Shown: positions 24,160 to 34,527 of the stretch, one piece after another
Layout of the letters: every line of letters begins with the position of its first letter
Position numbering within the stretch: the first letter of the stretch is position 1
Assembly (NCBI GenBank): GCA_947462335.1
Contig: OX381708.1
Coordinates: 41,729,377-41,793,376, forward strand
DNA from: Harmothoe impar
Taxonomy: Eukaryota; Annelida; Polychaeta; Phyllodocida; Polynoidae
Reading direction: 5' to 3'
DNA length: 64,000 nt
Notes under the pieces: generated by a model
What the model saw: the letters and a program-made list of their open reading frames with translations, nothing else
What the model was told of the DNA's origin: nothing
The model's database searches: none
Position numbers and translations under genes: made by a program

Positions 24160-25393
24160 CGGCCGAGAGAGAACCATGTTCGTCTGCTTGGACATCGATG
24201 ACGGAGGGCTTCCGGGATACCTTGTGGGTTTACAGACTTTGTGACATGTGGTTTCTAGCCAACACTAACTTCTACTGAAAGATGGCAGCATTTTGGACGT
24301 GTCTTCACTCCCATGGGTACCACTCTCTACTTCCAAAAGTGGTGCGGTTTCTATGGTTGAGCAGTTCTGACCATTCATACTGACCCATATATAGTTTATC
24401 GATGAGGATATGCTTCAAGGCCCAACCAAAACTCAATTGGACCATCAGAGTAATTTGCTAACAAGTCTTCTGCTGAGGGTGTTTTGACTTCACATTTGAT
24501 AGATTTCATTTCTATTGGTTGTATTTTGTGCTTGGACCATGTCTAAATCTCCCAAAAGTCTACATCCTCATCCTTGGAAAGTTGGAGGAGCACCATCTTA
24601 ACAACAAAGGAAAGAAGCTTGGCAATGCTACAACAGCTGGCGTTTGCTACTAACAATGCTCTCATGGAAGCAGAAAGTAGCTAGCCACAATACTAAGATA
24701 CCAGAAGTTGGCTGTGATGTTGATGATAAAAAGTCTGTGGTGGTCGGAAGTCATCCACAGCGATGTCCACGTGTCGCGAACACAAACACATCAGGGACTC
24801 TGTATAAGATATATAATATACATATGCTCCTTATCATAATGGCTTTACAATCAGGGAAGTTGCCGTCTAGAGATAGACGCAAGAAGAACCTCACCATTAC
24901 TACACATGTTAATATTACACACATGTATTATATGTTACTGGCAGAACGAAACACGTGAACAAACAGAATACATAGCACCACAATGTTCAAAAAACAAAAA
25001 AAATATGCCAACAACTACATATTCAAGTCAAGATAGTTGCAGACCAAAATTAATGAATCCCTACAGCCAACAAGCATTACATGGAGCTGTCTGAAAACAC
25101 AGGAGGTGTTTGAAAAAAAAGACAGATCCAAACAACACACTTGATATACATGAATATATCCTACACTCCAGAACAGTACAAGACAAAATGTCACAGATTA
25201 TATATGACTCTGACAGGGGAGCCCCTTACATGGTACTCACCTTTGTCTTACAGAAAAAATAGTTCTGTCTCGTTGAGTTGCTATCTTTGTTACATTTTGC
25301 ATGTAAAAGTGCACCTCATTATGTGTAATTTATTTTGTTGTTGGATATTTGATAGTTTAACTAATAATAATAATAATTCTCACATGTAACGCT

Positions 25394-25401
25394 CTACCTC
25401 A
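25394..25401 (+). promoter_or_regulatory. let-7 8-mer seed site 1
   Basis: CTACCTCA is the full complement of let-7 positions 2-8 plus the A opposite position 1. There is little additional 3' pairing. Confidence 0.65.
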
Positions 25402-25719
25402 TGACCTGTGGTGATGATGTTTGGAGATGATGAGAAGAATACTTTTGCGACTGTATTTAGTTTTTGATGTGTCAGACGGTAGTTGGACCTAGCTTAGTGA
25501 ACGTCTGTTTTATCATCCTGCTATATTATCGCTCATCAGTTACCGACATTATTCTCGAGGAGGCGCTGAACTATCATAACGGTACTTCCAACCACAAAAG
25601 CTTCCATCACATAGAAATGGCTTAGCCGGACGCATATTAAGTATGTTTTATCCTGGCTGTAAGGTAAAGATCAAGTGTGACATCAAAGGTGATGGAATAA
25701 TAGATATCATATTTTTAAT

Positions 25720-25727
25720 CTACCTCA
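25720..25727 (+). promoter_or_regulatory. let-7 8-mer seed site 2
   Basis: CTACCTCA in an AT-rich context (TTTTTAATCTACCTCAG), which is favourable for accessibility. Confidence 0.65.
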
Positions 25728-27011
25728 GTGTTATTCAGTGAGAAATATGATAATTACACACAAGAAAAGGGGAAGTGGTATTATCAATCTTATCCCACCC
25801 ACCTACCTACAACTCAATTCCACAGTTACCATAGCAACCTGAATGTGGTCACATATTTTCAAAGTGACTTCTAACCAGCATCATGAATCAGTGCATTGCG
25901 AACAGGGTTTTCGTTGAATATGACATCACCGCATCCTGCTACCAACAGACACTCCGAGACATTATGGGATTCCTATATCCTGTCCTCCCCTTTTCTGGGG
26001 AGAGGCAGGATCCCAAAGCGACTCACAAACCATGAAAGCTTTAATGATGGATTAATTCCAGAACTCGAGCCAGTTCCTCAGGCTATTCTTCTCTCTGTGT
26101 ATTTTGTATGGTGTACCCTCTGCTGTGGAAGTGAATAACACTTATGCATCTGTTGAAGGATATAACAGCCATGGACTTGTGGTGGACAAGACTTAGGATA
26201 CTCACCACGATTAAAAGAAGGCTGCCCATACATACTCGACTGTGCAAAAAGGTAACAAAAAACAGTGGAGAAAAGTATATGCTAAATGTACCACAAGAAC
26301 AGTTTAGTGTTTGAGAACTAGACCACAAATTGTGCCTGATGAAGTGATGACGGTTCTCGACTTAATCTCCCTGAGTAGAGTGGAGCATTTCAAAGTAGGA
26401 CTAAGCTGATGGTCAGATTCTGTGTTATGATACCTCTGTTTAGTCAGGTAATCGTTCAGTGTTTGTTTGTGTACAGTATTTTGCTACCCCTCTCTGTCGC
26501 TCTCCCTCCGAGCTTGTCTTCAAGCTAAAGAGTAGTTCAATGTGACTTTTTGTACTAACTGTACCTAACGCCCCAAAGTGTTGTTACGTGTTCATCCAAA
26601 CAATTGGATGCTGGCCTCCATGAACATATGGCACTGTGTATGTTTCATAGTGTCCCTAAGTGACATTCTTATGAAGAAGCCATGTTTGTCGAGTCATGCT
26701 CTTTTTCAAGCTTCTTTCAAGCTATTTTTTGCAAAATTGTTATCGCAGTGGACAGGCCATTTATTATGCAGACGTTTTGTACATATTTTGAAGGAAGAAA
26801 CCGAAGTAAAGTGAAATAATATTTTTGCTCTTTGGTGCGAGTGCAAGTACAGTGCTGCTTACTGTAATGAGTAGTTATGTGTAAAATATATTAATTGATG
26901 TCAGAAAACTAAGAATAGTAGGCCTACTTATCTTGCTACTTGGTGTATTATTTTCTGAGTTCTCTTTATTGGTTGCATTTCCCTTATATATCATATATAA
27001 CAAAACGAACA

Positions 27012-27027
27012 ACAACCATCTACCTCA
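27012..27027 (+). promoter_or_regulatory. let-7 site 3 with extended pairing
   Basis: ACAACC-AT-CTACCTCA. The seed 8-mer is followed, after exactly two unpaired bases, by six more bases complementary to let-7 positions 11-16. This gives 14 of 16 paired positions with a central mismatch, the classical animal miRNA site geometry. Confidence 0.75.
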
Positions 27028-27341
27028 ATACGTCGACCGATGCAGTATGGTATTTTCCGGACCTTGGTGAATATTAACTCTTTAGCCTGCTGCAATATGT
27101 GGTAAGGGTAGCAACATTATTGGTTTGACTTGATACATGAGATATACATATACAGAAAGTAGTAGTGATATTGATAGGCCTTTGTGCTACATTTCCCCCC
27201 ATGAATGTGATATTGTTTCCTAAATCGATGTCATTGGCTACCTTGATGGGATAAGAGCAGTAACTGAAATACATTTTTGTAGACGGAGCTATACATGTTT
27301 CATCATGTTGCTCTTATCCCGCCTCGGAGCCTTTATCCAAT

Positions 27342-27568
27342 ATGGCTTCTCACAGACCAAAGATTATCCTAATCTGTGATAGCACGCCATCTTTGTTGCC
27401 CTTGACCTTAGACGACCTTGACTTTTCCAAAGAAAACATCTGGAATGCGAGGCCTGACAAGTCTTTCGAGACGAAACCATGCGCTGTGCCACTTGAAGCC
27501 ACATTCGAAGCCACAGGGGAAATTCAGATGTCAAGTGGCTTCGACAGTGGCTTCTGTTTAGACTCACT
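27342..27568 (+). CDS. candidate first coding exon with DSG motif, unrecognised
   Basis: An ATG opens 75 codons with coding-like composition (MASHRPKIILICDSTPSLLP...). They include an acidic stretch LTLDDLDFSKENIW and end SSGFDSGFCLDS before a good donor CT|GTGAGC (phase 2). Read without splicing, the frame stops one codon later. The DSGF...DS ending resembles the phosphodegron near the N-terminus of IkB-family proteins (DSGxxS), but the serine spacing is wider and no ankyrin exons were found downstream. It could be a new gene's first exon, a small ORF in the lin28 3'UTR, or chance. Confidence 0.3.
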
Positions 27569-27572
27569 GTGA

Positions 27573-30409
27573 GCGCACAGTTTTAAACAAACGGTAGTTT
27601 TGGAGGGGGGGGGGGGGGCATCCAAGGTAAGGTGTTATGCAGTGGGGCTGTAGCAGAAGATACAAAACAAGTTCCGGAAAATCCCAGACTACCTTGTGTT
27701 GTTGTGAATGGTGTAACGCCAGGGGACATAGCCGTCAGTGTGAGTGGGGCAAGCAGATGAGAGAAACCCCACTGCCGCCTTAGCTCTATAGTCCGCAGAG
27801 TGGTCTCTCTCATTTCGCGAGAAGAAACCCCCAAAGTGTTTCTGAATATTGTTTACAAATAAGTGTGTGTAAATATATATATGCGTACCCAGTTGACATA
27901 AAACAAGGCATATCTTGCTGGCATCATTTCAAACTCCAATAGAGATATTCCAAGTGAGATCACGTCAGAAATAGATTATTTTGCTGTGTAGGATGATATT
28001 TTTTTGGACAATGATGATAGAGTCATGGAGTATATGACTATAGTGATGTAGTAGAGTCCAGCTAAGTTGACCATGGTCGTTATATAGAAGCCTCTGTGCT
28101 CACCCCGGGGTGCTCACACCAACATACCAAAGATTCTTTTCCCCTTGTGAGGCTGTACTAATTGATACTAATGGTAACATGTGGTAATTGGGTTATCGTA
28201 CCGACTGGTGCTCATTTGTTTTCGAGCGCGATGTTGGTTGAAAAGGCAGCTACGTCCTAGCTCCCTTATGTGCTAGACTCTAATTTGAATGAGAAGGCTC
28301 CTTTTGGTATATAAAAAGTCCTTCATTATGATTAAAACTGTATTTGCTGATTATTTTTTAGTGAAGATTAAGTAATTAATTAACTCTCTCAACATGACAT
28401 GGTGCAAGGTTTGGTGACTAAATCAAAGCATGTATAAGAAAAATTGAGGATTTATGCTGAAGAAAAATTCTTCTCACTTTACTCATGACATGATAGAATG
28501 GATCAGTCTATAGAAATATAAACCTGACCATCCTCATATGACCATAATGGTTTAGGTGGATACATGTTCAGTGCAGTCGGGTAAACTCTAAAGCTGTTTC
28601 GCACATTGTGACGTGTTGCATACAAAGTATCTACGCTAGAGGTATCGTCGATGTTATGTTTGTCCATGATGGCATATATTAATTCGTGACGTCACTGGTC
28701 GAGTCATCCGTTATTTATCATGATCAAGTTATTAGCATTTCTGGTAGATAACCTATGTGTATTATTAGCCTTATTCAAAGCCTATACTTGGCCTGAAAAC
28801 TTTATTTTTCTCTCTATGTAAGAACAAGAGCATATCAGCACCAGCACAAATTTGGAGGAAGGGAAAGGAAGAAACAGAAACAATATTATCCTCAGGGTTT
28901 GCGAGATCTCTTACTAGTCCACCATTAGGTAGTGCAAGGTGGAGAGCTGGCTACATAATATGTACCAGTACATACATTACAAGTTGTACACTTCCAATGT
29001 GGATACTGAGTGAATATGTGACGTATAAGTGGATGGCATCTATAATTATTTTGAATGCATGACCTTAGTTTGGTAAATCTTCATTCCTACAAAGAAGAAA
29101 AACTAATGCATTTCCTGGCACCACCGACCTGTTTTGGGTTAGTGTCGTCGGCACTGCCTCCACCGACGAAGAATGCAGCCAGCGGTTGGCGTTCCTTCTG
29201 TCAATCATCATTCTCTTGCTATTCCATACCAAAGTTTGTTAAGAAAGGGAGAGTGATCTGTATAGAGAAGTGAGATGTGTGAGATAGAAAGTAAGCCAAG
29301 TTATTGTGTTGTTTGTTGTTTTTTGGAGAAGATGGGCTATATTGACATTATTCAGTCTTTTTGTACATTGACATGGACCACTCTTGTCCATTAAAAAAGT
29401 GTTTAATTTTTTACTGGTGTGGCCAAAAAAAACACGAAAAGGCCGCTGAGTGCCAAGCTCTGAGTTAGAGTTGACCCGTGTTCTTTGACCAGATGTAAAA
29501 ACAATTTCAGAGAAGTAAAAATAATAGTAGGGATTTGTACGTACCTACCTGTGTTTTGTCATTGATTCAATATAACCAAATGGAAAATAACAGGGAACAT
29601 TCACAAATGGACATTTCTGCACCAAATGTTGATTTTTACAAACATGCATCGTTTTATCCTTCAAGGAGAAGCGGCTCTTTTTTTGAACTTACGTCACCCC
29701 AATACATTAGCCCAGATCCATCCCCTCTCCCGCTCCTGAAGTAAAATACGTTGCAAAAAGTTAATTAACAAGTGATAATATTTTTAGGGACCATGATTTG
29801 GGCTGGATTTATACGTTATTTCAGTGGCGATGATATTTTATTTTGGTGAATCACCAGTGGCAGCAGTGGAGGCTTTTAGCACTACCCCTTGGAAGCTTTG
29901 GTCACCAGTCATCAATTACGCAAAATAAGCCAGGTAAAAAAAGGTTAACTTAATTTGAAGGGCTCCCCTCCCCTAACCAACCCTCCAAATCTACACTTTC
30001 GCACAAAGTTATTTTACACAAATATAAGGCAAGTAACGTACTCGCTATATATAAATATACACATGTGTATACAGTTATTTCATATATTTCAATTTGATTT
30101 TCAAACTTTCTTGGAATTTAGATGAAGAACAGAAATGGCGAACACTTCAAATAAGATCCGGGGGCGTGATAAAAAATGTTTTTACTCGTTATCCTATATA
30201 TTTGATAATTACAATGGAAATATAATTCACTTGGATGCAATTAAGTTATTACAATCACAAACCTAGGCTGTGCATATATCTTATTTTTCAACAATATAAT
30301 GTATAGTTATAGAAACCCAGTAAATGAGTGACATTTCATCAAAGAAACTACACTATCACTATCAGTTTGCGCCTTTACCACTGAAAGTACTAGACCTGCC
30401 AGCTTGCTG
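27573..30409. other. no gene recognised
   Basis: No further coding exon was recognised. A G run lies at 27605-27618. CTCAGGG at 28891-28897 matches the lin-4/miR-125 seed on the plus strand but is a single 7-mer far from the lin28 stop. Confidence 0.4.
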
Positions 30410-30662
30410 CACTCAAAAAGTAAACTTGTCCCCAGACTCTTCCAAGTGATGGTCATAAAATAAACGAGTCAAAAACGTGTAAGTGACAAGGAAGCGGGTC
30501 TTCTAGCTGGAGATAGAAAACCCACTTGGCATGTGCCAGCCCAAAACCCGACATTTGCCAGCTCCAGATTCTAATTGTGGGATGGTAACCTGATAGGTTG
30601 GACAACTTTTGACTCGTTTATTTTATGATAGTAACTTCAACGAGTCTTCAACTTTTTCAGTG
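30410..30662. mobile_element. CACTG-end short element, copy 3 (CTG duplication)
   Basis: The ends are CACTCAAAAAGTAAACTTGTC and the inverse of CACTGAAAAAGTTGAAGAC. CTG flanks both sides (30407-30409 and 30663-30665). The interior contains the GGGTCTTCTAGCTGGAGATAGAA and GGCATGTGCCAGCCC blocks shared with copies at 385, 31563 and 33304. Confidence 0.75.
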
Positions 30663-31214
30663 CTGCCGGTTTCGTATTCAATGATAGCAGCTAAATACAG
30701 TATGGTATGTGCAGTTTGGTGTTTAAATATTCGATTCCATCTTCGTTATGAACAAGTCGGTTGGGGTAGTTCTTTCTCACTCAGGGTCAACATTACTTTT
30801 TTTCGCCAAAGGGTAAGGTGGACAACGTGGACCGCAGCCTTGTAAACGGTGTATATAAAAGAAAACCTTGGTGGTCGGTGAGGGTTGTGGAGAGTAGGAG
30901 AGGGGTGCACGCGGGTCGTGGGAACGTGGAATCTGTGTCCCGCCCCGGTCACTCCTCCCCCCCTCCCTCCTCCCTTTGCCTTTTGATGCTTTCCATGTCC
31001 ATCAGATACAAATCCTTCCCCCAATTTACGTTTCATTTTCTCACTTCACATAAAAAAGAAGTGTGTAAATAATGTTGGTTAAACATGCATGTGTAGGCCT
31101 TAATGACATATAGGATCTAGGCTATATTTGCTTTTCACGAGGTATTGAAATATAATTCACACAGCTTTAATATAGACACATGCACTGACAATGTGATATA
31201 GATGGGTGCAGAGG
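30663..31214. other. no gene recognised; GC-rich C run near 30941-30975
   Basis: Contains a short GC-rich stretch (GTCCCGCCCCGGTCACTCC). No exon could be supported on either strand. Confidence 0.35.
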
Positions 31215-31440
31215 CCCCCCCCCCCCCTTAGGTCGGACATTCGCCAAGATTAAGGGCCCAGGTGACAAGGTCGCTTTTGGGGACCCTTTGTTCTATTTTG
31301 AATCTTGTCCCAAAAAAATCTAAAGTCGCCAGGTTGCTAAAATTATTGCCCTCGGTAGAAAGTCGCCTGGAAAACGGCCCAGGTCGCCAGGTCGCTTTTG
31401 ACCCATCTGCAGCCACAGCCACATATAGCATTCCCGGTAA
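31215..31440. repeat. iterated AAGTCGCCAGGTCGC repeat element
   Basis: The words GTGACAAGGTCGCTTTTG, AAGTCGCCAGG, GTCGCCTGG and GGTCGCCAGGTCGCTTTTG recur in both orientations over about 200 bp after a C run. The structure resembles the other oligomer-iterating elements. Clear termini and a target duplication were not resolved. Confidence 0.4.
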
Positions 31441-31562
31441 TCCAGGGTCCCCTAGACCCCTGTGCTAATCGTAGACGTGGGAATTCTCCAGGGGCCATGT
31501 ACACACACACACATATATAAAGGGTATATAGCACACAGAGGAATGTTCACTGAGGGGCACTG

Positions 31563-32661
31563 CACTGATAAAATGAAGGGATCCAAACATGTCAAAAGGT
31601 TGTCTTATAAGAAGAGTTTAGGGTCTTTAAAGTGACGGTCATAAAATAAACGAGTTAAAGGTTGTCTATTTGATGAACTGTCCGGTTACCATCCCACAAG
31701 ACAAGACTAGGGTCATCTAACTGACAATGTTAGCCCAGGCAGTGGCCCACTCCAAGTGACAAGTTAAAGGTCGTCAAATTGACAACCCAGAATAGTTAAC
31801 CCTTTATTGGCTGCAAACTGCTTTAAATGTGCTTGAATCCCTTTGTCAGCATGATGCATGAATGTAGCCCTGGTGAGTCTATTTGCCAAGCCTGCATTCA
31901 TGCACCTTTGGAAATGAATCAACATTTGGGCGAGTATACTTGCCAAGGCTGAATTCATGTATAATGATCACATAGAGCATAGCATGTTACAGCACTATGT
32001 ACCCCATAGAGGGTTAACCTGTGCACTATAACCTCTACTTCACTGCAGGTGGAGCTAACTGGGTTCTGCCTAGGCATAATTGTTGTCCATGTCTGTCTAT
32101 ATTTCTGAGGTTTATAATAGCTAATTCATACAAACATAGAGGTATGTAGGTTAGGGGAATTCCTGCCCTATCCCCAAGTCTATATTGAGAGTATTTCTAC
32201 CCTTTAGTTACAGACTGCTAACACATATGTGGATGTCATACCAATGGGAGTTTCCTTGCAGCTATTGTACCATAGAAATAACCACAAAAGAGGTGTCTGT
32301 GCCCTACACATATTTCTTTTGTCTCAAATATATCAAAACATTGATTCCTTTACCTTTTCTAGCATCCCAATAGATAAATCTCAGGATTCTCCATAACATG
32401 AATGTGTATTCCCATAAATATGATTAAAATCAACATAGAAATTATGCAATTCATTCCCCAAATTTATACAGAATGCATGTTATACTGATGCCACCTACAG
32501 GGAAAATCCTGAATTAGACCCTGGTTGACGAGTCTAGGGCTGGCATGAGTCAGGTTTTGGGCTGGCACATACCAAGTGTATCTTCTATCTGACAACTACA
32601 GCTAGAGGACCCACTCTCTTGTCACTTAGAAGAGTCTGCAGACGAGTTAACTTTTTGAGTG
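31563..32661. mobile_element. CACTG-end element, copy 2 (long form)
   Basis: The ends are CACTGATAAAATG and the inverse of CACTCAAAAAGTTAACTCG. In reverse orientation it matches copy 1 (385-1595) along nearly its whole length. Differences are reciprocal: copy 1 carries the 1211-1567 insertion, and this copy carries an extra 245 bp at 31814-32058. No transposase frame. Confidence 0.82.
31814..32058. mobile_element. insertion in copy 2, palindromic repeat family, copy 2
   Basis: Absent from the equivalent position of copy 1 and bounded by CTG on both sides (31811-31813 and 32059-32061). It contains the CATGATGCATGAATGTAGCC and GGCTGAATTCATG words of the family at 22044. The empty site in copy 1 shows that this family moves or inserts. 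Confidence 0.7.
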
Positions 32662-32748
32662 TGGTGTTGGGGGTGGGGGGCTGGGTATGGGTATGGGTCA
32701 GCTTGACCAGAGATCGATGGGATTGCACCAAGGTGACCTTGAGGACAA

Positions 32749-32817
32749 AGGTCAAAGGTCTATAGCTCTGGGTTCCCGCCACTAGCGAGAGCACAAGCAG
32801 CGACCTTCACCGGAAGT
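32749..32817 (+). promoter_or_regulatory. DR1 and ETS-like sites upstream of candidate exon
   Basis: AGGTCA-A-AGGTCT at 32749-32761 is a direct repeat with one-base spacing, the type bound by HNF4/RXR-class nuclear receptors. CCGGAAGT at 32810-32817 is a consensus ETS site of the kind common in TATA-less promoters. Both lie within 100 bp upstream of the ATG at 32844. Confidence 0.4.
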
Positions 32818-32843
32818 GAAAGCGATCTCAGTGGCTGCTGGAA

Positions 32844-32956
32844 ATGCATGGAGGGGTCTGTGAACCGTTTTCTTGGTATTCAAAGAAACTGGAAGAATTT
32901 AAACGGAGAAGGAATGCGGTGAGGAAGAGTTGGCTACAGACCCGGCATATTGATAG
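32844..32956 (+). CDS. candidate first coding exon, unrecognised (MHGGVCEPFSWYSKKLEEFK)
   Basis: An ATG opens 37 codons of strongly protein-like sequence (MHGGVCEPFSWYSKKLEEFK, then RRRNAVRKSWLQTRHID). They reach a possible donor AG|GTACTA in phase 2. Unspliced, the frame ends two codons later. A DR1 and an ETS site lie just upstream. Phase-compatible downstream candidates are 33644-33932, which would give 133 residues, and 43477-43627, which would give 87 residues with OARD1 nested in the intron. The product is not recognised. The donor is weak, so the exon could extend or be spurious. Confidence 0.35.
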
Positions 32957-33303
32957 GTACTAGATATACATGTACCACGTAGAGCGCTGCATGTATATGT
33001 ATATATTACATCACCCTGGTCATTATTATGCATAACCCTCACCAACTTGTGTAGATCTGTTTACACCCCCCTCATCAAAATAAACTTCAGAACTTGCTGA
33101 TATGAGCAATTCCTCAATATAGCTAGATAACCATCCACACAGCAGCATATATTGCTTAGTAGGATAAGGGGAGGAGGGGGGGGGGGGGCACCTCCATGCA
33201 ACCTCATGTGTGCGATGAGACATTCAACTCGTGAAATAACCCAGTCAACCGACTAAAACTCGTGAACCTTTGTCTATTATAGAGCGAGTGTATGTCGGGT
33301 CTA

Positions 33304-33574
33304 CACTGAAAAAGTAAACTTGTCTCAAGACTTGTCGAAGTAACTATCGTAAAATAAACAAGTAAAAAGTTGTCTAACCTAGCAGGTTAATGTATACCAT
33401 CCATCAAATAGAATCTGGAGCTGGCAAATGTCAGGTTTTGGGCTGGCATATGCCAAGTGGGTCTTCTATCTCCAGCTAGAAGACCCACTTCCTTGTCACT
33501 TGGACAAGTTTTTGACTCGTTTATTTTATGACCGTCACTTTGAAGAGTCTGAAGACAAGTTTACTTTTTGAGTG
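33304..33574. mobile_element. CACTG-end short element, copy 4 (TA duplication)
   Basis: The ends are CACTGAAAAAGTAAACTTGTC and the inverse of CACTCAAAAAGTAAACTTGTC. TA lies on both sides (33302-33303 and 33575-33576). Inverted arms of about 75 bp carry AATAAACGAGT, with the GGGTCTTCTATCTCCAGC block between them. Closest to copy 3. Confidence 0.8.
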
Positions 33575-33643
33575 TAGTAGCTTCTAGTAGCCCTACCTGG
33601 TGAGCAGAGTGGTATAGTGCACGTCTAATAACCCTGTGGTCAG

Positions 33644-33932
33644 CGTCCTTTCCATATTACATAACACCCCAGTGTCATCCTGTCCCCGTGACCCAAACCT
33701 GACCCTGAAGGACGCTACTCACCCCGGTGTCCTCCCCTTTCTTGACCACCCTTCTTCCCCGGCTCCTGTCCCACATCGGTCACCCCCGCCCCCTCTCCCA
33801 CCCTTCTTCAACGTCCCAGTCCTCCCCGGCCTCCCCCACCCGTCCCGCCGTCAGCCGCCCCGCGCCTGGCCCGGCCGGCCGCCCTGCTCCTCCCGACACG
33901 GAGAAGGGATGGGGATGCCGTTAACCCTTTAA
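33644..33932 (+). CDS. candidate Pro-rich terminal exon in a GC island
   Basis: After a possible acceptor (TGTGGTCAG) the frame stays open for 97 codons to TAA at 33930-33932. It begins VLSILHNTPVSSCPRD and becomes strongly Pro/Arg-rich. GC content is far above the surroundings, with a CpG-dense part at about 33835-33905. The acceptor has a poor pyrimidine tract, and the stop falls at the edge of a dispersed repeat (TTAACCCTTTAAGG). It could be a coding exon, an untranslated CpG island, or a foreign insertion. Confidence 0.22.
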
Positions 33933-34260
33933 GGAGGACATCACGCCTTATTGCATCACTCCCATGGTCGTTATGATGCATGAATGCAGTGAGTATAACT
34001 CGCCGGTGCTGCAGTCAAGCATCAGGTTTACCCTGCTTCTTTTAGGCGCGCCCGAAGGGTCGGCATGATGCGCCAATGCTGCATTAGCGAGTTACTCGCC
34101 TGGGCTGCATAAATTCAGGGGCAAATTTAGGAGGGGGGCGGACCCGGCGTGCGCCCCCTATTTTTCTGTACATTTCAATTTGACAATATCCAATACCCCC
34201 AGTAAAATTCTGGATCCGCCCCTGATAATTATGTGCATCATGACGACATTGGTTGTACAT
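33920..34260. repeat. palindromic repeat family, copy 3, split by an insertion
   Basis: Contains CATGATGCGCCAATGCTGCATTAGCGAGTTACTCGCC-type sequence as at 22044. The expected continuation after GGGCTGCAT is interrupted at 34116-34224 and resumes with ATGTGCATCATGACGAC. Confidence 0.6.
34116..34224. mobile_element. 109-bp hAT-like MITE
   Basis: The ends are CAGGGGCAAATTTAGGAGG and the inverse of CAGGGGCGGATCCAGAATT. It interrupts the palindromic repeat. Flanks are AAATT and ATAAT, so a target duplication is only weakly suggested. Confidence 0.6.
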
Positions 34261-34527
34261 GTATGTCTTTTTTTATCTTTTTTTTTAAAGTGAAACGCCG
34301 TCCTTCAAGGATTCCCCAATATGAAAACATTATATAGTATTATGATGTCCATTATTGTCCAAAACATATATATGACTCGCTGTAACCAGCAAAATACAGG
34401 AGCGTGCTCCTGCTTGTTGCAGTTTAAATAAAGATCTTTGAATTGAATTGATTAAACCAGGGTACACATGATCAACAATGATGTCCCGCTACAGGTTGGG
34501 GTTCTTTTGTCTGGTATACAAATTACT

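Larger units (their letters stand above)
24160..27027 (+). other. lin28: probable lin28 3'UTR
   Basis: No coding exon is recognised for 3 kb after the stop, and three let-7 8-mer seed sites fall here on the lin28 strand. That argues the mature transcript extends at least to the third site. No canonical AATAAA is seen in this stretch. ATTAAA occurs at 26212, 28332 and 29389. A reading frame at 27342 just beyond may belong to another transcript. The 3' end is not fixed. Confidence 0.6.

Noticed and set aside
28891..28897. lin-4/miR-125 site for lin28
   Set aside because: Single 7-mer expected by chance at this distance, no extra pairing, and the 3'UTR is not shown to extend this far.
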